Below are positions 1-6,511 of a DNA stretch of 8,532 bases, piece by piece. The notes beneath the pieces are model-generated. The model did not search any database, had not been told where the DNA came from, and saw only the letters and a list, made by a program, of their open reading frames with translations. Each line of letters starts with the position of its first letter. The first letter of the stretch is position 1. Origin of the DNA: Bacilli bacterium (GTDB lineage: Bacteria > Bacillota_I > Bacilli_A > RFN20 > CAG-288); assembly GCA_900769965.1 (NCBI GenBank), contig CAAGIQ010000091.1:1-8532 (forward strand). The letters run 5' to 3'. A program made the translations under genes and the position numbers.

Positions 1-981
1 GAAAACATGTACACCACTAAGATTGATGAAACTACCTGCGCTATTAAACCTATGAACTGTCCAGGTGCTATCTTAGTCTACAAAAACGATATTCACTCCT
101 ATAAGGAACTTCCAATAAGAGTTGCAGAATTAGGTCTAGTTCACCGTCACGAAGCTTCTGGTGCTTTAAACGGATTATTCAGAGTTAGAAGCTTCACTCA
201 AGATGATGCTCACACCTTCTTAAGAGAAGATCAAATCGAATCTGAGATTAGACACTTATTGAAACTCTACGATAAGATCTATAAGACATTCAATCTCCCT
301 TACTATATCGTCTTATCCACTCGTCCAGAAAGCTTTATAGGAAATGTCGAAACATGGAATAAAGCGGAAGCTATTCTTGAAAGATGCTTAAAAGACTTCG
401 GAATCGACTATAAGATCAATCCAGGAGATGGAGCTTTCTACGGACCAAAACTCGACTTTAAGTTAAGAGATTCCTTAAATAGAATCTGGCAATGCGGTAC
501 CATTCAACTAGATATGCAACTTCCAGGTAGATTCGACTGCACCTACATCGATGCTAACGGGGAAAAAGTCACTCCACTTATGATCCACAGAGCAATATTC
601 GGATCAATCGAAAGATTTACAGGAATTATCACCGAACACTTTAAAGGTGCTTTCCCAACATTCTTAGCTCCACGTCAAGTCGTCATTCTTCCAGTTAACA
701 ATTCTCTTCACTTAGATTACGCTAACAAGGTTAACGAAGCCTTATTAGATCATAAAGTTCGTTCAGAAGTTAATAAGGACGATGATAAACTCGGCTATAA
801 ACTAAGAGAATGCCAAGTTAAAAAAGTTCCTTACACCATCGTTATCGGCGACAACGAGATGAAAGATAACACTGTAACTTATAGAATCTTAGGAACAAAA
901 GAACAGGTCACAGTTCCACTAGATGATTTCATCAAGTTGATCAAAGAAGATATCGACACAAGAAAAACTTATAGAATCTAA
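1..981 (+). CDS. thrS: Threonyl-tRNA synthetase, C-terminal half (5' end outside window)
   Basis: ThrRS charges tRNA-Thr with threonine in the cytosol. The open frame runs in from base 1 (codons GAA AAC before the first ATG, giving ENMYTT), so the true start lies outside the window. The 326 codons present cover most of the class II catalytic core and the C-terminal anticodon-binding domain. The TGS and editing domains of a roughly 640-residue enzyme are not seen. Numbering from the first Met, the likely zinc ligands are Cys18 (KPMNCPG), His69 (TQDDAHTF) and His194 (LMIHRAIFGS), spaced almost as in the E. coli enzyme. Class II motif 2 is around VHRHEASGAL (45-54) and motif 3 around 192-205. 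The anticodon-binding fold begins near APRQVVILPV (about 224). The gene ends in TAA just before a terminator and is convergent with the mraZ operon. Its upstream control is outside the window. Confidence 0.97.
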   Translation, partial: ENMYTTKIDETTCAIKPMNCPGAILVYKNDIHSYKELPIRVAELGLVHRHEASGALNGLFRVRSFTQDDAHTFLREDQIESEIRHLLKLYDKIYKTFNLPYYIVLSTRPESFIGNVETWNKAEAILERCLKDFGIDYKINPGDGAFYGPKLDFKLRDSLNRIWQCGTIQLDMQLPGRFDCTYIDANGEKVTPLMIHRAIFGSIERFTGIITEHFKGAFPTFLAPRQVVILPVNNSLHLDYANKVNEALLDHKVRSEVNKDDDKLGYKLRECQVKKVPYTIVIGDNEMKDNTVTYRILGTKEQVTVPLDDFIKLIKEDIDTRKTYRI

Positions 982-987
982 ATCTTT

Positions 988-1015
988 TGCCTCACCTAAA
1001 AAGTGAGGCATTTTT
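988..1015 (+). terminator. Rho-independent terminator of thrS
   Basis: Seven bases after the thrS stop, GCCTCAC (989-995) pairs with GTGAGGC (1003-1009), extended by a T-A pair (988/1010) around a 7-base loop, and is followed by TTTTT (1011-1015). The T-run lies only on the plus-strand side, so this hairpin terminates thrS. Confidence 0.9.
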
Positions 1016-1022
1016 ATGTATG

Positions 1023-1053
1023 AAAAAAGCCAGGAGAAGAGCCCGGCTTTTTT
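1023..1053. terminator. Bidirectional terminator between thrS and the mraZ operon
   Basis: AAAAAAGCC (1023-1031) pairs with GGCTTTTTT (1045-1053), with a further two G-C pairs (1033-1034 with 1042-1043) inside an A/C mismatch. Because the stem is flanked by A6 and T6, RNA from either strand has a GC stem followed by a U-tract. It is the only terminator downstream of the minus-strand mraZ-rsmH-ftsL-like unit, whose last stop is at 1075, and can act as a second terminator for thrS. Confidence 0.87.
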
Positions 1054-1074
1054 CTATATAGGAGTATCGAGATA

Positions 1075-1296
1075 CTATTCCCTGTAATCTAATATGATCG
1101 CTTTTTTAGCGTTCAAATCCTCTTTTACTTCTCTAACTTTAGCTTCGTTAATTCTGCTTTGTAATGTCATAGTAAGTGGGACAAAGGTACAAGCTGCAAC
1201 AAACATCATCGATAAAGAAGCAAGACAAATGATACGGATCTTCTTATCGTGACCCTTATAATGATTCTTAACGAGTTTTTCTTTCATCTTTAACAT
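1075..1296 (-). CDS. Small FtsL-like single-pass membrane protein
   Basis: A 73-residue protein with a basic cytoplasmic N-terminus (Lys-rich, residues 1-21), one hydrophobic segment at about 22-45 (IRIICLASLSMMFVAACTFV and following) and a short charged outer tail (about 46-73) with heptad-like spacing (INEAKVREVKEDL). This bitopic layout, and the place directly after mraZ-rsmH, is that of FtsL, the divisome protein that pairs with DivIC/FtsB. FtsL has little sequence conservation, so the call rests on topology and position. It is much shorter than the usual roughly 100-120 residues; only about four heptads of coiled coil could form. The start is one base after the rsmH stop, with AAAGGAG inside the rsmH end; a second ATG at codon 4 is possible. 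It is the last gene of its operon, followed by a terminator and not by ftsI. Confidence 0.6.
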   Translation of the reverse strand: MLKMKEKLVKNHYKGHDKKIRIICLASLSMMFVAACTFVPLTMTLQSRINEAKVREVKEDLNAKKAIILDYRE

Positions 1297-1297
1297 A

Positions 1298-2236
1298 TCA
1301 ATAGCTTCTCCTTTCTATGATCCTTAACTTAGCTGGGGCTGAGCGTGGATTATTTTTTAATTCCTCTTCACTAGGTGAAATTGGCTTTCTAGTAACAAGA
1401 GTGAACTTTGGCTTTTCTTCGTTAACTGGAGGGAGATGTCTCGAATAGCTTTTCTCTTTAGCATATTCGTTAAACATATCTTTGACGATCTTATCCTCAG
1501 CTGAATTGAAGGTGATAATTGCAAGTCTGCCACCTATTCCTAACAATTCAATCCCTTCTCTTAATCCTTTTATCAGTTCCTCTCTCTCGTTATTTACTTC
1601 ATAACGAATTGCTTGGAACGTTTGCTTAGCTGGATGATGAGGTTTATTTAAAATGTAGGATGGAAGTGCACTTTTTATGACATCAACTAACTGAAAGGTT
1701 GTTTCAATTGGTTTCTTCTCTCTTTCTCTTACGATAGCTTTTGCGATAAGAGGAGCAGAACGATCTTCACCATAATCGTAAATTATTCTCTTCAATTCCT
1801 CATAGGAATAGTTATTTACGACATAGTAAGCATCTTTCTTCTGACTTAGATTCATTCTCATATCTAATCTAGCATCGAATCTATATGAGAATCCTCTTTC
1901 CGGGTTATCGAATTGAGGTGAAGAAACGCCGATATCATACAATATGCAATCGACTTTTGTGATACCTATTTCCCTTAACTTATTTGGAAAAGAGGAATAG
2001 TCACCTTGGAACAATGTGAAATTAGAGGAAATTTCACTAAGTTTTTTAGAAGAGTAATCAAGAGCTGTTTGATCTTTATCGGTAGCGTATAGATGTCCTT
2101 TTTTACATCTAGCTAGTAAAGATGAGGAGTGTCCAGCTCTTCCTAAGGTCATATCTACTACTATAGAGTCTTCCTTGATATTAAGTCCTTCTATAACTTC
2201 ATCAAGTAAGACAGGCTTATGGTAATCACTTGGCAT
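1298..2236 (-). CDS. rsmH: 16S rRNA (cytosine-1402-N4)-methyltransferase
   Basis: RsmH (MraW) uses S-adenosylmethionine to N4-methylate C1402 of 16S rRNA in the decoding centre of the small subunit. Length (312 residues) is normal for the family. Visible signatures are the N-terminal HKPVLLDEVI (6-15), the SAM loop MTLGRAGHS (29-37), DIGVSSPQFD (101-110), ERGFSYRFDARLDMRM (113-128), HPAKQTFQAIRYEVN (201-215) and the C-terminal NPRSAPAKLR (296-305). The SAM loop has Arg33 where the family usually has a second Gly (LGGAGHS). The start ATG lies inside the last codons of mraZ (11-base overlap) with no strong SD, so translation is probably coupled to mraZ. The stop is one base before the FtsL-like gene. 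The mraZ-rsmH order is the conserved head of the dcw (division and cell wall) cluster. Confidence 0.97.
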   Translation of the reverse strand: MPSDYHKPVLLDEVIEGLNIKEDSIVVDMTLGRAGHSSSLLARCKKGHLYATDKDQTALDYSSKKLSEISSNFTLFQGDYSSFPNKLREIGITKVDCILYDIGVSSPQFDNPERGFSYRFDARLDMRMNLSQKKDAYYVVNNYSYEELKRIIYDYGEDRSAPLIAKAIVREREKKPIETTFQLVDVIKSALPSYILNKPHHPAKQTFQAIRYEVNNEREELIKGLREGIELLGIGGRLAIITFNSAEDKIVKDMFNEYAKEKSYSRHLPPVNEEKPKFTLVTRKPISPSEEELKNNPRSAPAKLRIIERRSY

Positions 2237-2666
2237 ACTTCGCTGCGTTTACCTTGCTAGCCAAAGCTTCATAATCATCTTCATAGCTAGCTAACTCGTT
2301 GTTAAATGTCTCCAAAGCGTAGACTTGAAGATGGCTAAAAGCCCCAACAACAACGACGTCTTTTTCAATTTTGGCTTTGCTTAATAAGAACTTCGGGATA
2401 GCAATTCTTCCTTGCTTATCAATAGATGTTTCAAATGAGTTCGCGAAGAAGATTCTTTTTAACGCTCTTTCATCTTCATTGAAATCATCTAATTGACTCA
2501 TCTCCTTAGCCTTAATCAAATATTCATCCTCTGAATATATCGATAAGCAATGACCTAAATCGAATAGTAGATACACTGTAGTAGATGTTAATTGAGATCT
2601 GACCTTTGATTTAAGGACAATTCTGCCCTTATCATCTAGTGATTGAATAGATTGCCCAACAAACAT
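2226..2666 (-). CDS. mraZ: Transcriptional regulator MraZ
   Basis: MraZ is a DNA-binding protein of the SpoVT-AbrB superfamily that forms ring oligomers and represses its own dcw operon. From the ATG at 2666 the protein has 146 residues, near the usual length, and contains two swapped-hairpin repeats marked by DDKGR (11-15) and DKQGR (83-87). The frame also opens at a GTG three codons earlier (2675), but that GTG lies within the AAGGTGG SD, and the ATG gives MFVGQSIQSL, matching the family's usual MFxGxxxxxxDxKGR opening, so the ATG is preferred. It leads a unit with rsmH and the FtsL-like gene and overlaps rsmH by 11 bases. Its leader carries five GG-containing boxes at 10-base spacing over the promoter, as expected for autoregulation. 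Confidence 0.96.
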   Translation of the reverse strand: MFVGQSIQSLDDKGRIVLKSKVRSQLTSTTVYLLFDLGHCLSIYSEDEYLIKAKEMSQLDDFNEDERALKRIFFANSFETSIDKQGRIAIPKFLLSKAKIEKDVVVVGAFSHLQVYALETFNNELASYEDDYEALASKVNAAKYAK

Positions 2667-2671
2667 TTCTA

Positions 2672-2678
2672 CCACCTT
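2672..2678 (-). promoter_or_regulatory. mraZ Shine-Dalgarno site
   Basis: Minus-strand AAGGTGG lies 5 bases before the ATG at 2666. It decides the mraZ start, because the alternative GTG (2675-2673) is part of this SD. It coincides with the fifth box of the operator array, so a protein bound there (if to DNA) or the SD need alone could explain its sequence. Confidence 0.75.
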
Positions 2679-2717
2679 ATACCCTTTCTAACCAAAATAT
2701 ACCACTATTTTCCCCTA
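2672..2717 (-). promoter_or_regulatory. Putative MraZ operator: five boxes with 10-base period
   Basis: On the minus strand the hexamers TAGGGG (2717-2712), TAGTGG (2707-2702), TTTTGG (2697-2692), AAAGGG (2687-2682) and AGGTGG (2677-2672) occur in exact 10-base register, each ending in GG and followed by A or T. MraZ of E. coli is known to bind TGGGN direct repeats with 5-base spacers (10-base period), and Mollicutes MraZ binds related tandem boxes. Boxes 1 and 2 lie between the -35 and -10, box 3 overlaps the -10, and boxes 4 and 5 are in the leader. Repression by occlusion of RNA polymerase is inferred. Box 3 is the weakest match and box 5 is also the SD. Confidence 0.72.
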
Positions 2718-2724
2718 TGTTCAA
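2696..2724 (-). promoter_or_regulatory. Sigma-A-type promoter of the mraZ operon
   Basis: Minus-strand TTGAAC (-35, 2724-2719) and TATATT (-10, 2701-2696) are separated by 17 bases, and upstream DNA to about 2760 is very AT-rich. Transcription would start near 2689, giving a leader of about 23 bases. The unit needs its own promoter because a terminator (2768-2796) lies just upstream. Confidence 0.7.
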
Positions 2725-2767
2725 CAAAATATTAATAAAATTTCATAGAATTCATAAATTAACGCAT

Positions 2768-2796
2768 AAAAAAACCAAGAAGCACATACTTCCTGG
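2768..2796 (-). terminator. Terminator of the ftsZ-pheST-thyX-yceD-like unit
   Basis: On the minus strand CCAGGAAG pairs with CTTCTTGG (one G-T wobble) around a 6-base loop and is followed by seven T. It starts 11 bases after the TAA of the YceD-like gene and separates that unit from the mraZ promoter. Confidence 0.88.
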
Positions 2797-2807
2797 TATA
2801 AATTCAG

Positions 2808-3296
2808 TTATTCGATATCGATATTAGCAAAAGGGCTATTAGCTATATCTCTTTCCTTTTTACGTTTTAGATATTCCTCTTCTGAGATAACTTCATAGCT
2901 ATCTGAATGCGGTTTAACATCCTCTTGATGATAGGAAAGAGGAATAACATCATAAAACAAAGCTAGAACAACTGGAGCTAAATCGATTTGACCTCTATCG
3001 ACGACGACATCAGACTCGTCAGGATCATCGAGATTAACTTCGACTTCCTCATCGTTTTCAAAATGGTATTCAACTTCCTTAAATGAATAATCATCGATTA
3101 AAGTTGCCTCTCCTTCGATCAAAAAGTCCAAGATGTAACCGAAATCAGCTTCATAAGATTTAAATGAGACTTTGATATCGTTCGCTTTTACTACGTTAGG
3201 TGTCGCTTCTAAATCTTCTTTAGTAAACGATACTTCATATTCTAAAGTGGAGTTCAAAGCTTTTTTTAAATCGTTAAGACCGACTACAAACTTCAT
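2808..3296 (-). CDS. YceD/DUF177-like protein
   Basis: A 162-residue acidic soluble protein. The segment GQIDLAPVVLALFYDVIPLS (102-121) and the ending SPFANIDIE fit the C-terminal half of the DUF177 (YceD) family, which is linked to 23S rRNA and large-subunit function and usually sits directly before rpmF (ribosomal protein L32). Before that segment is a stretch dense in Asp and Glu (about 80-100), also typical. Differences are clear: there are no cysteines at all, so the family's usual CxxC-type pairs are absent, and no rpmF follows; a terminator does. The start overlaps the thyX stop by 4 bases (ATGA), with an AAGGA SD 8 to 9 bases upstream. It is the last gene of the ftsZ-pheST-thyX unit. 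The assignment is from weak motif similarity and context, and a lineage-specific protein is possible. Confidence 0.6.
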   Translation of the reverse strand: MKFVVGLNDLKKALNSTLEYEVSFTKEDLEATPNVVKANDIKVSFKSYEADFGYILDFLIEGEATLIDDYSFKEVEYHFENDEEVEVNLDDPDESDVVVDRGQIDLAPVVLALFYDVIPLSYHQEDVKPHSDSYEVISEEEYLKRKKERDIANSPFANIDIE

Positions 3297-4162
3297 TTTA
3301 AATATCCTTTTTTAAGGAAGTATTCCTTAATTGGAATCATTATTTCACGCATATCTGGATGAGCGCGAGGAGAAGTTCTTAGTTCAAATATCTTCTTCCA
3401 TTCATCGACTGAACAAGTAACGATAATCGAAGTCTTAAGTTTGTTAGGTAAGATGCTACGCGCTAGTTCTGGAGCGATACCTTCTTTCATCATCGCTAGA
3501 TAACTCTCTTCATCTTTGGCAAATGATTCATCGTAAAACTTCTTATTCTCTTTATAATCAATTGGAAGAATGAAAGTTAACTCGTTACCAAACTTGTCTT
3601 TGGCGTAGTTACAATATCTAGTAGACTCCTGGGCGAAAGAACAGATACGATGACGGACTAACTCATGAGTAACTCCTCTATCGGTAATTATCTTCAATGT
3701 GACAAATTTCAACTTATCGTAAAGGTGTTGAGGTAATCTAGAAATCGAAGCCTTGCTAAGTAGCTTTCCTTTTACTTCTCTTTTCTCATAGCCTTCAAAT
3801 AGAGCGATGATATCATCGTCTAAAAGAGAGACAAGGTCTAAGATAGGAGAATTCTTATCTTGATCAAAAGTTTCTAACAAGATTCTTAAGTTAAACTCGA
3901 CATAGCACTTCCTATTATCTTTAACAAGAGTTAAAAATCTATTATTAGCTTTTATTAATCTATCAAAAAGCTTGGAGTTGATCTTAGCAACATAGGAATA
4001 GTGTTCAACCATAGCGAGGTGTCTATTCTTTATTAGCCTTTTGACAAACGCTTCGTTGTCGTTAGTACGATCGACTTGATAACAGTTATGGCCTACTAAA
4101 GCGATAAAATCATATGGTTTTAAGTCTTTTATTTCTGTAAACGATGGCTTAATATATCTCAT
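3293..4162 (-). CDS. thyX: Flavin-dependent thymidylate synthase
   Basis: ThyX makes dTMP from dUMP using methylenetetrahydrofolate, FAD and NADPH, and unlike ThyA does not yield dihydrofolate. The 289-residue protein has the ThyX signature RHR-x7-S at 170-180 (RHRICSFAQES), continued by TRYCNY (181-186). MVEHYSY (51-57), ARSILPN (234-240) and RAHPDMREI (266-274) fit the family's conserved N-terminal His region and C-terminal substrate-binding segments. An Asn common in the signature is Gln here (FAQES), a known kind of variation. The start ATG overlaps the pheT TGA by 4 bases and has no strong SD, so translation is probably coupled to pheT; the stop overlaps the YceD-like start in the same way. 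Placement between pheT and the YceD-like gene suggests shared expression, not a shared pathway. Confidence 0.95.
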   Translation of the reverse strand: MRYIKPSFTEIKDLKPYDFIALVGHNCYQVDRTNDNEAFVKRLIKNRHLAMVEHYSYVAKINSKLFDRLIKANNRFLTLVKDNRKCYVEFNLRILLETFDQDKNSPILDLVSLLDDDIIALFEGYEKREVKGKLLSKASISRLPQHLYDKLKFVTLKIITDRGVTHELVRHRICSFAQESTRYCNYAKDKFGNELTFILPIDYKENKKFYDESFAKDEESYLAMMKEGIAPELARSILPNKLKTSIIVTCSVDEWKKIFELRTSPRAHPDMREIMIPIKEYFLKKGYLK

Positions 4163-6507
4163 AATGATTTTAACTCGACTTTCAATTTATGAGTGACGTT
4201 TAGAATAATGGTATTAAGTAAACTATTAATCTCAGCATCTGTAAAGGATTTATCTTCCTTCTTGAAGTAGATAGCAAAAGCGAGACTGCGTTTATTATCT
4301 TTGATAAACTCATCGAAAACGAAGACATCCTTAACGTATTGACCACCAGCTTTTTTGATTTCTCTAATGATATCTGAAGCGTAAACATCGTCTAACAAAT
4401 TGAAAGCTAAATCTCTTCTAAGCGGTTGTAAAGAAGAAAGTGGTACGCATTTAAGTTTAGAAGTTTTGATCTCGTATAAATCAGTTAGATTAATCTCAGC
4501 TATAGCGATATTATCTTTCTTTAAAGAAGGATGAAGCTCACCAAAGGTAGCAACTTTCTTCTTGCCAATCATGATATCAGCACTTCTATAAGGATGGAAT
4601 GAAGGACAATTAGATCTAACTAAGGTATAGCGTTTGTCATCGATACCTAAAAGGTTAAAAAGTGAAATGACAACTCCTTTAATGTCGAAGAAATCAGCTT
4701 TATGGCTAACTAACATTCCTCTATCTAAGACGTTATTAACAAAAGCTATCGATAGATATTGTCTATTACCACCTTTTCTTTCAACTGAGGAAATCTCAAA
4801 AAGCTTAAGGTTTTCATTCTTTCTAAACAAGTTATATTCGATAACGCTCATCATCGATGAGAGCAAATCGGAACGAACATATTCGTGGTCACCAGTCATC
4901 GGATTAGCAATCTTATAGCTTTCTTCATCATCGAACACTCTTAATTCTCTATCCATCTTAGCGCTAACTAAGGTGTAAGATTGAATTTGATTGAAGCCTA
5001 GAGAAACTAGATGATTTCTAATCTTCATTCTCTTCAATTGCTTCTCATTTCTTACACCGATGGTTTGAGGAAGATTCTCGATGGTTAACTTCGAACGGTC
5101 TTTTGAAGAGAGACGGAAGACTTCCTCTTCGATGTCGCATTGTTCAGCGAGATCGAGTCTATATTTAGAAGATAATACCTTATCTCCTTCTCTAACTAAT
5201 CCTACTCGAGAGATGATAGCATCAACTTCTTCTTCTGTAAAAGCAGAACCTAAACGCGAATTAAGTCTAGCTAAAGAGAAATCAAAGCTTGGATTTAATG
5301 GTTTAACTTCATCATACTTTGAATAACCTTCGATAACAGCATCCTTGCAAAGATATTTGATTAAAGCTAAAGTTACCGCTAATGAGTCTTTAATAATATA
5401 TGGGTTAGTTCCCTTGATAAACAAGGAAGAAGAAGGTGAAGACAAACCTAAACGTTTAACTTCATGTCTGATTTGAGCGTGGTAGAAGTGAGCTGCTTCG
5501 ATACCGACTACAGAAGTGTTTTCATCGATTTCAACACTTCTTAAACCCATAACGCCACCTAAGCAGCATACTTTAGATTTATCAGCAATTACGACATCGC
5601 CTTTTTTAACATCGTATTCATTATCATCTAAGGCTAAGACTTTTCCTTCAAAATCATCTCTAGCAACTAATTCACCATCGACTTTTGATAAGTCATACAT
5701 GTGTAATGGTTGACCAGTTAACAACATCGAAAAGTTTCCGATGTCAACTAGAGGAGATATCGATTTCATTCCATGAGCGTTTAAATAGCTAACTATCGAT
5801 TGAGGAATAACTATATTCTTTAAATTAGATACCTTTACAAAGTGGAAAGCATCACAATTTTTGGTAATAGAAGATACTTTAAATACACCGTTCTCTTCTA
5901 GATCGAAAACTGGAAGATCAACTACTTTTCTATTTAAGACAGTACCAATCTCTTTAGCTAAACCGATAATCGATAAGCAGTCAGGTCTATTAGCGAGAAC
6001 GTTGATATCGATTATTGTGTCATCTAAACCTAATAATTCTAAGACGTTTCTATCTCCAGGTTTAGAGGTGTTTGGAAGAAGATGAATTCCTTTAGTCTCC
6101 TCTTCGCTTAAGACGCTCTTATCGACACCTAACTCAACTAAAGAACAGCACATACCATTAGATTCACATCCTCTGATAACGCCTTTCTTAATAGTTACAT
6201 CTATAGCTTTTAAATTGCAGCCGACTAAGGCGACGATAACATAGGCATCTTTACAAACGTTAGGAGCTCCGCAAACGATATCGAGAACACCTTCTTGACC
6301 ACAGTCGACTTTTAAGACGTGAAGATGATCTGAATCTGGATGTGGAAGGCAGCTTATAACATGACCGACACAAAGTTTATCAGCATAAGCTAAGCTTTTC
6401 TTGCCTTCAACTTCAAAGCCAGCAAATGTCAATTTATCGCATAATTCATCAGGAGTAATACCTTCTAAATCGACAAATTTAGATAATAATTTATAACTAG
6501 CAATCAT
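4159..6507 (-). CDS. pheT: Phenylalanyl-tRNA synthetase beta subunit
   Basis: PheT forms the alpha2-beta2 PheRS with PheS; the beta chain binds tRNA-Phe and hydrolyses mischarged Tyr-tRNA-Phe. The 782-residue length is normal. Visible parts are an EMAP/OB-type tRNA-binding domain (about 40-150, with IRGCESNGMCCS at 111-122), NRPDCLSIIGLAKEIG (173-188), the B3/B4 editing module (about 210-370, with GQPLHMYD at 265-272 and IEAAHF at 336-341), B5 (about 405-475), a degenerate catalytic-like domain, and the C-terminal FDX-ACB anticodon domain (about 690-782, LRRDLAF, FDEF, SFTDAEIN). The editing segment reads SSPSSSLFIKGTNP (356-369), lacking the Arg and Glu usual in the SxRFEKGxDP-type motif, and B5 lacks the usual YGYD after IEEEVFRL. 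The start is 4 bases after the pheS stop, with AAAGGAG (6521-6515) 7 bases upstream. Confidence 0.97.
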   Translation of the reverse strand: MIASYKLLSKFVDLEGITPDELCDKLTFAGFEVEGKKSLAYADKLCVGHVISCLPHPDSDHLHVLKVDCGQEGVLDIVCGAPNVCKDAYVIVALVGCNLKAIDVTIKKGVIRGCESNGMCCSLVELGVDKSVLSEEETKGIHLLPNTSKPGDRNVLELLGLDDTIIDINVLANRPDCLSIIGLAKEIGTVLNRKVVDLPVFDLEENGVFKVSSITKNCDAFHFVKVSNLKNIVIPQSIVSYLNAHGMKSISPLVDIGNFSMLLTGQPLHMYDLSKVDGELVARDDFEGKVLALDDNEYDVKKGDVVIADKSKVCCLGGVMGLRSVEIDENTSVVGIEAAHFYHAQIRHEVKRLGLSSPSSSLFIKGTNPYIIKDSLAVTLALIKYLCKDAVIEGYSKYDEVKPLNPSFDFSLARLNSRLGSAFTEEEVDAIISRVGLVREGDKVLSSKYRLDLAEQCDIEEEVFRLSSKDRSKLTIENLPQTIGVRNEKQLKRMKIRNHLVSLGFNQIQSYTLVSAKMDRELRVFDDEESYKIANPMTGDHEYVRSDLLSSMMSVIEYNLFRKNENLKLFEISSVERKGGNRQYLSIAFVNNVLDRGMLVSHKADFFDIKGVVISLFNLLGIDDKRYTLVRSNCPSFHPYRSADIMIGKKKVATFGELHPSLKKDNIAIAEINLTDLYEIKTSKLKCVPLSSLQPLRRDLAFNLLDDVYASDIIREIKKAGGQYVKDVFVFDEFIKDNKRSLAFAIYFKKEDKSFTDAEINSLLNTIILNVTHKLKVELKSL

Positions 6508-6511
6508 AAAA

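Noticed and set aside
1063..1076. AGTATC-GA-GATACT inverted repeat at the end of the FtsL-like gene
   Set aside because: The arms are 6 bases with a 2-base centre, there is no T-run next to it, and it overlaps the stop codon. It is short enough to be chance, and a better terminator lies just beyond.
2742..2756. TTCATA direct repeat upstream of the mraZ promoter
   Set aside because: Two 6-base copies in very AT-rich DNA are expected by chance; it may at most act as an AT-rich UP-like region.
2676..2807. Possible rpmF or other small gene after the YceD-like gene
   Set aside because: The stretch is accounted for by a terminator, an AT-rich upstream region, a promoter and the mraZ leader; no start with SD and L32-like frame is visible.
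2226..4162. Mollicutes genetic code with TGA as Trp
   Set aside because: TGA ends four genes at family-consistent lengths, two in ATGA overlaps with the next start, and Trp codons are TGG.
4634..6085. Plus-strand open frames of 65-94 codons opposite pheT
   Set aside because: They lie antisense within a well-supported pheT gene, lack SD sites and family-like content, and are best explained as shadows of its codon use.
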